A DNA stretch of 64,000 bases from Limanda limanda (lineage: Eukaryota > Chordata > Actinopteri > Pleuronectiformes > Pleuronectidae). This document shows, piece after piece, positions 37,232-46,385 of the stretch; the first letter of the stretch is position 1; the number at the start of each line of letters is the position of its first letter. The position numbers were made by a program, and so were the translations under genes. Under the pieces are notes generated by a model, which was given only the letters and a program-made list of their open reading frames with translations, searched no databases and was not told where the DNA came from. The stretch lies in NCBI RefSeq assembly GCF_963576545.1, contig NC_083646.1, positions 16,097,961 to 16,161,960 of the forward strand, written 5' to 3'.

Positions 37232-40200
37232 TGCACAAACACTGCTACACTTACATTCACTATAAACATTAAAGCTGCACTAATCAATAGTTTTTGGTAG
37301 AACAGCTCAAATGAGATTAATCACACAAGTCTGTAGTTCCACTACAGCCCCTTTTTGAGTGTTTAACGTCTTTTAGAACATTGTTTTGGTTCTTTAAGAC
37401 GCAAATTTATCAACCTTGTTTCCCCCAGCTGCAAGTTTGCATGTAATTCATAGACTTTATATAAAGATGTACGACATGACGGCTCCCCCAAAGGTGAAGC
37501 CAAAGCATCTTGATCGCCCTCTGGTGGCTGGCTACGTTATAGGTCACAAATCCTGCCTCCTCCATGTTCATGGACCAAACTAAAAAGTAAATGCCAAATA
37601 CAATTTTTCCCAAAGATGGATTCTTTCATTTATGATAGTTCTTATCGCATTGATGTCGTGTTTATTTTCTGTTAAGTTTGATATTTGATCCTTCACAAAT
37701 GGGTTGAAACATCATGATTGACAGCTAAGTCTGTTGGGATTGGTCGAGCATGTGTATCAACGGCACCTTACTATTGTGGCTCCTGCACAGTACCAATCAT
37801 ATACTTCTCATCACTGCATTTGTGATTAGTGGGAGGAAGTGGAACCCAATCGTCCATGTTTAAGTCTATGGTGTAACTGGTCAACTGAGTGTAAGGTGTT
37901 GCACTATGGTGTTGGTATTTTTGGTTTTGTGGACCAAGAAGCTGTTTATGTATTGAGTGGTTTTATATGAAGGTAATCCCAAATTGTGATTCTGCTGCAA
38001 CCAAATCTTTCTGCTTCTCTTTCTCTTGTATCTTAGGTATAAGTCCAATGAAGACTATGTTTACGTGCGAGGTCGCGGCAGGGGGAAGTACATATGTGGA
38101 GACTGTGGCATCCGCTGCAAGAAGCCCAGTATGCTGAAAAAGCACATCCGAACGCACACCGATGTCCGTCCGTACACTTGCAAACACTGCAACTTTGCCT
38201 TCAAAACCAAAGGTAAGGCAAAGTATGAAGTTGCTTGGAACACACAAACTGGGCTTCTGTTGTTGTTACATCATGTTATGCCTGGTGCTCACATTTTACC
38301 TCTGCTGCGGAAACGTCCTCGCTTTGCCCTGTGCAAGTCAAGGGCAATTCTCTAATGCGCTTTCCTTGTTCCTTTCCCAGGAAACCTTACCAAACACATG
38401 AAGTCAAAGGCTCATGGGAAAAAATGCCAGGCGATGGGGGTCTCTGAGTCATCACTGGACGAGCCAGAGAGCGAGGAAACAGGTACTTAAGAGGGGATGG
38501 GGGGGAGGCAACTCGCATGTTTCCCCACCGCTGTAGAGAAATATTGGTACACAGCTGGATGAACGCCCGTGATGAATTGTAGTCGCTCCGACAGCTTACA
38601 TAACACCATGTTCTATTCTCCTCCCTTCGGCCTTGCATAAGAAATAGTATGAAAAAGTATCCGATAAATAAATAAAGAATACAGAGCATACAACGCCACC
38701 TAGCTGTTTCCTTCCTAACCTTCCTCTGCTACCCCTCTTGATGACGTCTCCTTCTAGCCGACAGACTCCACTCAGCACAGCCAAGGACGCGCCTTTCAAC
38801 CGCCTTTCCATTCAAAAGACTTTTTGAGATATTTTCTGAATAGAAGCATATTCATTTAGACTCCGGTCTTTTCATCCTCAGTTGATTTATGAAATTGGTT
38901 CAATGGGTGGTGGTTGAGGTTTGTCAGAAAGATGCAGTATGATGTCCCGAAAATGTTTCTTTCTCTCTTATACTTCTTTTACACCAAAATTAGTGGGAAT
39001 GCGCACGTTCACCCTGGTTTCACATTTCAATCACTTGAACAAACTCTTGTCTACTGCAGACGAATTTGACCCGGAGGAGTGAATGCCGATTGTATCCATT
39101 CCCATTGCTAAAGCCAGTTTTAGCGGATGTTACTGAGATTTAAGACTATGTAAATTCAGTACAGCAGGTTTAGGGTTCAGTGGATGTAAACAATGTGTAT
39201 GTTTGTCTGTGTCTGCACCAACAGCTGGAAGTGAGGAACGTGTTTGTGGCTCAGAGGATAAGGAGGAACATCAGTTTTCCGACGTGGACGAGTCTGAGGA
39301 CGACGACGATGACAATGAGGAAGAGGAGTCCGTATCCCATGACGACCAACCGTCCTCCTGTTCGTCGGACACACACCAATCAACAGGAGGGCGCTCCAGC
39401 AGCAGTAGGCCCTCTCAACAGGGCACCCCCGACCCCGAGGCCCCCGCAGGCCCCAGCCCCAGTCAGGAGCACTCGCCGAGGGGGGTGTGGCTCCGCAGGC
39501 GAGCCACCTCACCAGGCAGCAGGAGAGCTCTGTTCTCCCGGCGGGCCTGGAAGGCGTCACCGAGAGCCTTCTCCCCCAGCAGTGAGAGCTGCTCCCCCAG
39601 CCGCAGCCTCTCCCCCCGTCTGGAGCTGTCCTCACCCATCCACAGCCTCTCCCCCAGGACTGAGCTGTCCTCACCCAGCCGACATGTCTCCCCTTCACCT
39701 GAAAGAGGACCATCTCCCATCAGAGCCCTCTCTCCGCTTCGTCCCGTTTCGACCAGCTGCTACAGGTCACGAGCCCGGACCCCTCCTTGGCCGCTCTGGT
39801 TACAGCACAGGACCCCTGGATACCTGCCGTGGGAGAGTCCCAGCACACAGGGTAGCCAGGTCCAACTGGTGAGTCTCTTTTTTTTAAATAGCTGTGCCTT
39901 TAAATTTGAACTGAGAAATCGACCATTTCCTCTGCACTTTCCTCATCCTATTTTAGAGTACAGCACCTGTGTAAAAGCAGAGCAAGTGCATAAAGTATAA
40001 TGATGAATTGTTTGCTCCCTCTACAGGATCAAAGAGGTACAGCAGTTGGTGGAGGGACACCATTACCAGAAACCAGCTTGTTTCCTGCTGCTTTTCGTCT
40101 TTCTACATGTGAAAGTTATCCCGCCCACCAAGCAGCAGACAACATCTTCAGCCATCTTCCCATGCACTCCCAACAAGCCAAGGTCCCCTATCTGATGATC

Positions 40201-40689
40201 TCCATCGGAGGAATCCAAATGGTACAGGCCAGACCCAGGTCCCACCCGACCACCCCCTCATCCCCAACGTCTCCCCCCATGGAGGGGATGTCACTGGCCA
40301 GGTTCGAATCAAACTGGAGTGGGACCCCCAGAACTCAAGGGCTTAGGACTCCTGGAGACCACTGGTCAGAGCACCAGGCAGCAGGAACCAGCCAGTCAGG
40401 GCGGTGGGGTCTCAGCTCAGCTCCGGCACGTTCCATACCGGAGTTGGAGACCACAGACTCAAAGCAATATGGCAGCTCACACAGCTCCGCCCACACTCGC
40501 CGGTCTGCCACTGAGACCACGGAACGCTGTCTCAGAGACAGTGGTTTGATGGCGCCCTTCAGTCCAGCAGCCGCCGTAGCCTCGGGTCTCATTAGACAGC
40601 AGCCAGAAGGGGAGGAGCCACCATCCAATAGTGATCCAGTCGAGGGAGGAGCTAAAGGAGGCTCAGCCAGAACAGACCAGAGCACTTAA
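27721..40689 (+). CDS. hivep3: HIVEP3 (Schnurri-3/KRC) zinc-finger protein, 8 coding exons
   Basis: Exons 27721-29731, 30601-30905, 31020-33023, 33828-33973, 38037-38212, 38381-38482, 39225-39868 and 40027-40689 join in frame (6051 nt, 2016 residues; human HIVEP3 is about 2400). HIVEP proteins are nuclear adaptors and transcription factors that bind kappaB-like DNA through two separated C2H2 pairs; HIVEP3 acts in TRAF, AP-1 and osteoblast signalling. Visible parts: N-terminal finger pair (C140-H188), the family-conserved block [20 protein letters not shown] (from 390), a CCHC finger (C571, C574, H587, C591), nine glutamines (681-689), basic PPKKKRLRL, the C-terminal finger pair (C1509-H1559), an acidic stretch, a Ser-Pro repeat tail, and the C-terminal block [12 protein letters not shown]...[10 protein letters not shown]. 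Finger residues such as VLQKHIRSH and HRIKAGL, the tail block, and the adjacent edn2 point to HIVEP3 rather than HIVEP1 or HIVEP2. Which teleost duplicate (a or b) cannot be told. The start is the first in-frame ATG; its Kozak context is mediocre. Confidence 0.95.
29732..30600 (+). other. Intron 1 of the hivep3 coding region, with a repeat tail
   Basis: 869 bp, GTCTGT...TGTTTAG, AT-rich. The stretch 30305-30475 (ATCTGTCAAGTAGTTTTTG, then GCTCCTTGGAGGAGGT) resembles the 3' tail of a widespread fish non-LTR element; a second copy is at 53.7-53.86 kb. Confidence 0.75.
30601..30905 (+). CDS. hivep3: hivep3 coding exon 2
   Basis: Acceptor TATGTGTTTAG| and donor TCCAAG|GTACAG; phases 1 and 0 keep the frame. 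Encodes nine glutamines followed by [19 protein letters not shown] and the conserved [18 protein letters not shown] block of HIVEP proteins. Confidence 0.93.
31020..33023 (+). CDS. hivep3: hivep3 coding exon 3
   Basis: Acceptor TCTGTCCTAG| and donor TCAGAG|GTAAAC, both phase 0. Starts with [20 protein letters not shown], then the basic PPKKKRLRL (nuclear-localisation or docking-like), [20 protein letters not shown], a long Pro/Ser/Leu-rich region, [12 protein letters not shown] [28 protein letters not shown], a Glu/Lys-rich low-complexity stretch, and [11 protein letters not shown]. All are in the order seen in mammalian HIVEP3. Confidence 0.94.
33024..33827 (+). other. Intron 3 of the hivep3 coding region, with MITE-like copy 2
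   Basis: GTAAAC...TGAGTGTAG. Positions about 33190-33606 are a copy of the same repeat as at 26374, 34430 and 37449 (GCCAAGGCATCTTGATCACC, CTTCCTCCATGTTAATG). Confidence 0.75.
33828..33973 (+). CDS. hivep3: hivep3 coding exon 4
   Basis: 146 bp, phase 0 to phase 2. Encodes an acidic linker ending [10 protein letters not shown], the family-conserved lead-in to the C-terminal zinc fingers. Donor GGCGG|GTAAGA. Confidence 0.92.
34276..34323 (+). repeat. TG microsatellite
   Basis: Interrupted TG units inside hivep3 intron 4. Confidence 0.85.
34430..34853 (+). repeat. MITE-like repeat, copy 3
   Basis: Contains TTAAAGTGTCTCGATCGCC, ATAGGTCATAAATGCTCCC and ACGTGGACCAAACTAACAAA, and ends ATCCAGTCTATGG, the same right-hand end as copy 4. 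The left end is degraded. Confidence 0.72.
37139..37228 (+). repeat. Long TG microsatellite in hivep3 intron 4
   Basis: About 44 TG units with one CG-containing interruption near the start. Confidence 0.95.
37449..37871 (+). repeat. MITE-like repeat, copy 4 (both ends present)
   Basis: The left end CATAGACTTTATATAAAGAT and the right end, read in reverse complement (CCATAGACTTAAACATGGAC), form imperfect terminal inverted repeats about 20 bp long. Length is about 423 bp. It has no coding capacity. A short non-autonomous DNA transposon is the simplest reading; a SINE is less likely because the ends are inverted. Confidence 0.7.
38037..38212 (+). CDS. hivep3: hivep3 coding exon 5 (C-terminal zinc fingers)
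   Basis: 176 bp, phase 2 to phase 1. Encodes [20 protein letters not shown], then the first C-terminal finger (C1509, C1512, H1525, H1529) and the start of the second (C1537, C1540). Acceptor TTGTATCTTAG|, donor CCAAAG|GTAAGG. Confidence 0.95.
38381..38482 (+). CDS. hivep3: hivep3 coding exon 6
   Basis: 102 bp. Completes the second C-terminal finger ([12 protein letters not shown]1553 and H1559) and continues [21 protein letters not shown]. Acceptor CCTTTCCCAG|, donor AAACAG|GTACTT, phase 1. Confidence 0.94.
38483..39224 (+). other. Intron 6 of the hivep3 coding region
   Basis: 742 bp, GTACTT...CACCAACAG. It contains an additional acceptor-like site (CTACTGCAG at 39051-39059) followed in frame by eight codons and a stop, discussed as a finding. 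Confidence 0.8.
39225..39868 (+). CDS. hivep3: hivep3 coding exon 7 (acidic region and Ser-Pro repeats)
   Basis: Phase 1 to phase 0. [22 protein letters not shown] matches the acidic stretch after the second finger pair of HIVEP3. Positions about 39560-39760 encode repeated SP modules ([34 protein letters not shown]). Acceptor TGCACCAACAG|, donor CAACTG|GTGAGT. Confidence 0.93.
40027..40689 (+). CDS. hivep3: hivep3 coding exon 8 (C-terminus)
   Basis: Acceptor CCCTCTACAG|. Encodes [19 protein letters not shown] and [15 protein letters not shown], which closely resemble the HIVEP3 tail, then a Ser/Thr/Pro-rich end and a TAA at 40687-40689. Confidence 0.94.
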   Translation, partial: DQRGTAVGGGTPLPETSLFPAAFRLSTCESYPAHQAADNIFSHLPMHSQQAKVPYLMISIGGIQMVQARPRSHPTTPSSPTSPPMEGMSLARFESNWSGTPRTQGLRTPGDHWSEHQAAGTSQSGRWGLSSAPARSIPELETTDSKQYGSSHSSAHTRRSATETTERCLRDSGLMAPFSPAAAVASGLIRQQPEGEEPPSNSDPVEGGAKGGSARTDQST

Positions 40690-41530
40690 CAGTGTCGACA
40701 ACTTGATGCGTCGTGCATCCCATTTTGCTTTATTGGTTGCTACACTAGTCTTGTTTTTTTATTGCTTTGTTTTTATACAGTTTTCAATACTATTGTTAAC
40801 TTTAATGTTTGTTCCTTGGCAACATTCAGGTTTGTTATAAACAAATGCACTTTTTTCTTTGTGAAAATGTATCTGTAAATCTATATATAAATTATATATA
40901 TATGTATATATGGTCAAAAGTTTTATAACACCTGCATTTTTCCAGTTGTTACTGAAATTTACAGTGTGATGTCTCAGTGTCTCTGAAATTAAAGCACAGA
41001 ACAATTAAAATAAAGATTAAAAAGGATGAATGGAATCACAAATCTTAAATTGAATCAACATTTTTTTGACTCCTTCAGCAGCTGAACTGACTTGTGGTAT
41101 TTTTCCTACAGTGATAATGAAATATTGTTCATCTCGACATCTGTTTCTTTGCTTTTCAGTTCATCATAAACCATCATTTTTTTCTGATATTCATTCTCAT
41201 TATGTTGCTGTAGGATGAACCTCTGACCAACTTGTCTGTCTTCCTCTGTTACCATTTTTTTTTCCAATCTGATGGAAATATACAGTTCTTCCTCCTGCAG
41301 CACACTGTTGTTGTAATGTATCAGAGGGTGTAGCTTGTTCCTACACTGCCTTTCTATATACAGGGTTTTAAGTAATCAACAAAATGTGACAAACTTGTAG
41401 GAATATTCAAATTCATCTTAATTTATTTCATAACTGTTTACCAAGGAACTTACAAGATTTAAAAAATTTGTGTCAGGTTAAATAGCTGGATGTGAGCTGG
41501 TTAACTTTCAATAAAAACTGGAAAAAATTG
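40690..41530 (+). other. hivep3: Probable 3' UTR of hivep3
   Basis: AT-rich sequence after the stop. An AATAAA hexamer at about 41510 (TTCAATAAAAACTGG) and an earlier weaker one near 41008 (AAAATAAAG) could be polyadenylation signals. The true end cannot be fixed from sequence. Confidence 0.45.
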
Positions 41531-44500
41531 GGTTTATACACTTTTGTTTTTAGATTCACATATATACATATACAGTTAATATCCCTCCTGTATCAATTGA
41601 TACTGGTAATCTTCTTAATGTCTGTTTAAATATATGACAAAGGAACATGAATACATTTGTAAATGACCAAAATCTTGAAAGACAAATTATTCATTTTATT
41701 CTGTTTGTCCAGTATTACTCAAACTATAGTTACTTGTGCCTTTTCTGTCCAGGATTGTGTTTTTGACATGTACAGTACAGACAGACAAAGAAAAGAGGAG
41801 GCTGTGAAATTTTATATCTGCTTACTCTTTTGTGTCGTTCAGGAGGGTTCATATTTGGTGTTTTGATTGTTTCTGTTCTAAAGGCCATTGCTTTAACGCC
41901 AGGGTAACCAAGAATAACACAGTGGAAATATTTGAAGGAGCAGCAGAAAAACGTGTCAGAGGAAATGCACTGAAGATCTATTTTTTATTACAAAAGATTT
42001 TAGATTAAGATATATCTCTGTACAGGGAAGAGAGCTCTTTATTTATTGTTATTTGATGATAAGGATGATCATTGTTTCAAGCTCTTTTTTTGGTTTTGGT
42101 TTTGTTTTGTTTTTTACTTTTTATTAATGGAAAAAAATGACTTTGTTACATCTGTGTGTTTTTTCATGATGCTCTTGTGACTTGAATTGGTGATAAAGAC
42201 GCCAGATGGAGTGGCTGGTGCCGGAGGATCAAGTGCCCTGCAGATTTCCCACACAGCAAAATTTCTAGTCACTGAGGAAATAAAAAAATACACCAAAAGC
42301 CCTTCAGGTTGTGTCTTTCATTCATTTTATCACAGCTACAAAGTTTGAACCAAATGCCTTTAAATACAGTGCAGGAGAGGTTTAGGACAGAATACGTGTT
42401 CAATGACTTTTTGAACTAATTGAAGTCATGAAGTTGGAAGATGAAGAAAGAAAACATCGAAACTACTTCATGAAAAGTTGTGATGGTGTCGAGCTGAAAC
42501 CTCATTTTAGAAGAACAGCAGCAGTTGTTGCTCAGAGTGTGGCTGCGGTCGGAGACAAAAAGTGAAAAAAAAAATGTCATACAATATTGTTTGTGGTACT
42601 TGTTTGATGAGGTTGCCTTTGATATCATCTACCAGTTTGTTTGACAACTTGTGGCTCTTTGTGCTACTTAGTGGTGTTGCCTTGTTGTTTGTGATGTTTG
42701 TGATGTTAGGCCCTGTGAGGGAAATATGGCGGGAAGAAGGAATGGAGTTTTTTCTGGAGGCCCAAAAATAAGACAATGCATACAAAGAGAAAAGGAATAA
42801 ACTGAATCCACAAAAAAGCCCTAAACAATAAAACAATTCCATAACAAGCCTGATTTTCTAGTATGAGGTGATACGTAGCTATAGTCACTTTAAAGTATAT
42901 TTGTCCTGCATAAAGAAACTTGCATTTTTTACTATTTTGTTTGTTCAATAACAAGTTGTTTTGGCGAGAATTTCAAATATGACTTTTCTGTAATATTTCT
43001 TAAGTACACATTGCTTCGGAGATTTTTCAGGAAATACAGTCTTTAACTGACTTTCTTGTGGGAGCAACAATTGTGTATTCTCTGCCTATGACCACTAGGT
43101 GTCCTTAGTGGGTCAGGTGTCGTTCAACAGTGCATTTCTCATCTACACTGTTAAGAGGTTAGAAATAATGTGTTCTCAAGACAAAGTCGATGGATGTTTC
43201 CTAACAGAGGACACACGCACCTTTCAGAGGGAATTCACTTTATCACCTGTAACGCGACAACAACATCTAACAAAAATGACATGCCTGTGAATTCCAGGAG
43301 CTGTGGCTACATGTGTGCGTTAACAGTGGATTCATTCTGTAACTCTGCTGCCTGAACAAACACACACACACACCTTTATTCTGCAGGCAGATCATTAATC
43401 AGCTCTAAAGGTTTACTCTGATTGAACAGGGATGACTCTGTAGTTTATCATCGCCTCTCATGTTAATCAATAAGAGGCCTTGTTCTTTTGGTCAATTCAA
43501 AGGCTTGAGTCGTGTTGCAACACTTGTTGGAGCATAAAACAATATCAGCACATAAAACTATGTTCACATAAAGTAGATCATTCCGCTTACATCAGTGTTT
43601 CTCTTTCCTCCTCACATGTCCTTGACTCAACAATATTTAACTGCACAGCGAGACGTGGATTATGTAAAGTCCTCTCAGGCACAGCAGGCTGAGTGTGTTG
43701 TTGTGACTCGACCTTCCATAGAAAACGTTTCAAAAGGGGGCAGATAGTAGTTTTAGACAGGGACTGTGTATCTAAGTAGTTTGCACTGAGTGATTCTTCC
43801 CCCTCCAGAGCCAAGTCTGACAACAACAGAGCCAGAAGGGTTTGTCGTAAATGATACGTTTTTAAGGAGACATCTGAGGAGGAGACGTTGCTAATTAAAA
43901 AGAAACATGCGGAGAGAAGGCAGCAGAGACATTGAGGTGTAGCTGATTAGAAAGAGATGCTCTGGCTTTTCCTTCCACGTGCATCCGTCACTGTCACTTT
44001 CTAATAATTTGTACTGAGGAACATTAGAGTCCTCTGATGTGATGCAATGCCTGTGCAGAGGGACACATCTGTGCTCCTGAGGGAACTGAACTTATACCCT
44101 CTGGTGCAAGAATGTTTAGAAAAATCTGTTGTGCACATTCCACACGTCTTTACATGTGAGGGCAGTGTTGTCGCCCTTCACTGCAGAAGTCTGGGAGATG
44201 AGAATTAGAAATGGAAAAATCCAAAGTGGCTGATTGTTTTCCATATGTGCAGGTCTCATGGAAAACGCATTAGAGGAACTCAAAGTCAACAGCTTCTGTT
44301 GATGGATTCATTACAAATGAATGTGTGGAAAAATACATATATTATCAGCCCTTATGTAATAACTGTGCTGCTCTTGCATTGACTGGCTCTGCCTCTGGTT
44401 ATTTGACTTTTCATTCTGACATAAATTCAGAATTCTGTTGTCCTGTCTTTGTTTTAAGTGTGTGTTCAAATTATCTTTAAAAGCTTAATTTGCTTAATGA

Positions 44501-44589
44501 TACAGTTTACTTAATAGATTTTTCCCTTTCTGGTAAATTTTTTACAAACTTTATCCTTTAATGTCTTTCTTTGAATTTGAACACTGGAA

Positions 44590-44899
44590 TTAAAGGTTCA
44601 GTGTGTAGAATTTAGTGACATCTAGTGGTGGCGTTGCATGTTGCTGCTGAATACCCCTCACCTCACCTTCCCCTTCCAAACATTAGAGAGAACGTGTGGT
44701 ATCCTTCAGTTGTCCTAAAAACTAAAAAAGGTGTTTAGTTTGTCCAGTCTGGAAGCTGTAAATAACATGGCAGCTTCGGTAGAGCGGACCTGCTACCGTT
44801 GTAGATGTTAAGTATTTATATATAAAGAAAACATCACTTTGTACAGTTTAGGTGAAAGGTGAGATCCCTTAACCTAAATCTTATACACTGAATGTTTAA
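44590..44899. mobile_element. Non-autonomous MITE flanked by TTAA
   Basis: Just inside TTAA on both sides (44590-44593 and 44896-44899) the ends read AGGTTCAGTGTGTAG and, in reverse complement, ACATTCAGTGTATAAG, an imperfect terminal inverted repeat. The interior (CATCTAGTGGTGGCGTTGCA, GAATACCCCTCACC) matches a repeat I know to be abundant in teleosts. TTAA target sites are typical of piggyBac-like transposases. There is no coding capacity in the 310 bp. Confidence 0.7.
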
Positions 44900-45334
44900 C
44901 CTGGTTAAATAAAAAAAACTGTTATAAAGGAATGTTTTGAAAAAAATATTTTTTGTACATTGATCTGCCCTTATCTAATCACTATAAAACAAACAAAACT
45001 GACATTTTAAAGTGATTACAAATTAATCCATAATGGATAAAGTTCCCCGATACATTGCCTGCTTTACATGACTTGGACGGAAAGTCATTAAAGGTTAGAG
45101 AGGTGAAAAAAAGACGTGGCACTCCACATTTTCATACTCCATTGTCCAATGATGACAGCAGTGAAGATACTGTGCATGCTGCTCATCTGAACATACTGTA
45201 TTTACATGGATGAAGGCTGGCATTTGGTTATCTGCATGACACTGGCATGGCTGACCTGCACCGTGGGCACCATGTGGGTGGGACATGACGGAAGGAGCCC
45301 TGTTACCAGTGGGTAGGGAGGAGCAGTCTGCTTA

Positions 45335-45414
<80 letters not shown>
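45335..45414 (+). repeat. TG microsatellite
   Basis: About 38 uninterrupted TG units. Confidence 0.95.
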
Positions 45415-45415
<1 letters not shown>

Positions 45416-46189
45416 TCCTTCACCAGCCATCATTAAGGCATCAGTTCAGTAAACTCTGGAATTTTGAGAGTGACAACTGATCGTCAATCAAAACTACAAC
45501 TAGAACACCTAATTGCAAATACCGCGAGGCCCAACAGTCCCCCTAAGTACATGGAACACTTCTGAAAAACAAGAACACAGGCTCAGTGAACCTGCAGGGA
45601 GCTGCAAGGTCACATGATGATTATCTTTGAATTCATGACAAGTGACCTTTCATATTGTTACATGTTCTCATGATACATTGCTTTTAAAGATTGATTACAG
45701 CTACTTTAAAAGCTTAAATTCATTCATGAATTATTGCCTGAGCATCTTACAACCAAATTGTATGATTTATCTTGAAATTTCACAAAATAAAGCAACATTT
45801 TGATCATTACAGTGCACTCTTTAAAACTATATTTAGCTATTATTGCTTGAAATAAGAGTCTGTATCATTCATTCCAATGTGTCACAATGTATATTAAAGG
45901 TCACGATCACATGACATAGTGTTTGTCTTTGGATCAGGTGCCTGAACACATCAAAAATGAAAAACATCTGCATCCTGATATCAGTCATTAACCAGTATTT
46001 TGTTTTATTTCATATACATTTATTTTGCTCCAGTGGAAAAAACATTTGCTTTGGAACAAACTGCAGACATCAGTGTTTCTCAGCAGGTGTCAGCAGAGGC
46101 AGTAAGAAGATTCAAAGCAGCAGATATTCCTGGAATGTGTCACAGGTACCAACACCCTGGGGTTTGACCCTGTGGCTCCATGGCGAGCA

Positions 46190-46327
46190 GCCGTGGGTGG
46201 GGCTTCCATCATGACATCAGATAACGTTTAAGAGGCAGCGCTCAGGCACCTGCAGCACATTGACAACACAGCTGTACGAGCGAAGGGAACAGTCACTCCG
46301 AGGAGCTCCATCCATCTGCTGTCAGCT
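46190..46327 (+). promoter_or_regulatory. Putative edn2 proximal promoter and 5' UTR
   Basis: A GC-box/KLF-like GTGGGTGGGGC, a CRE/AP-1-like TGACATCA, a GATAA and a weak TATA-like TTTAAGAG follow each other at 46193-46232, about 100 bp before the ATG. GATA and AP-1 sites are known regulators of endothelin genes. Single-sequence motif matches of this length arise by chance, so this is only a suggestion. Confidence 0.4.
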
Positions 46328-46385
46328 ATGTCTGCTCGCACCAGCGTTCTTCTTTTCATCACCCTCTGGGCCTCCATGCAGGATG
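46328..46385 (+). CDS. edn2: edn2 coding exon 1 (signal peptide)
   Basis: Encodes [19 protein letters not shown] plus one base. Donor GGATG|GTGAGT, phase 1. Confidence 0.9.

Larger units (their letters stand above)
33974..38036 (+). other. Intron 4 of the hivep3 coding region
   Basis: About 4.1 kb, GTAAGA...TATCTTAG. Contains MITE-like copy 3 (about 34430-34853) and copy 4 (37449-37871), TG microsatellites at 34276-34323 and 34980-34998, and a long one at 37139-37228. No coding exon is recognised within it. Confidence 0.8.
41531..46190. other. hivep3-edn2 intergenic region
   Basis: No gene recognised. It holds the TTAA-flanked MITE at 44590-44899 and a TG microsatellite at 45335-45414. Another AATAAA-like site near 42278 could belong to a longer hivep3 3' UTR. 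Confidence 0.6.

Noticed and set aside
27721..40689. Identification as HIVEP1 with edn1
   Set aside because: HIVEP1 is also next to an endothelin gene (EDN1). However, finger residues ([16 protein letters not shown]), the C-terminal block NIFSHLP...[10 protein letters not shown] and the ET-2-like precursor all fit HIVEP3 and EDN2 better.
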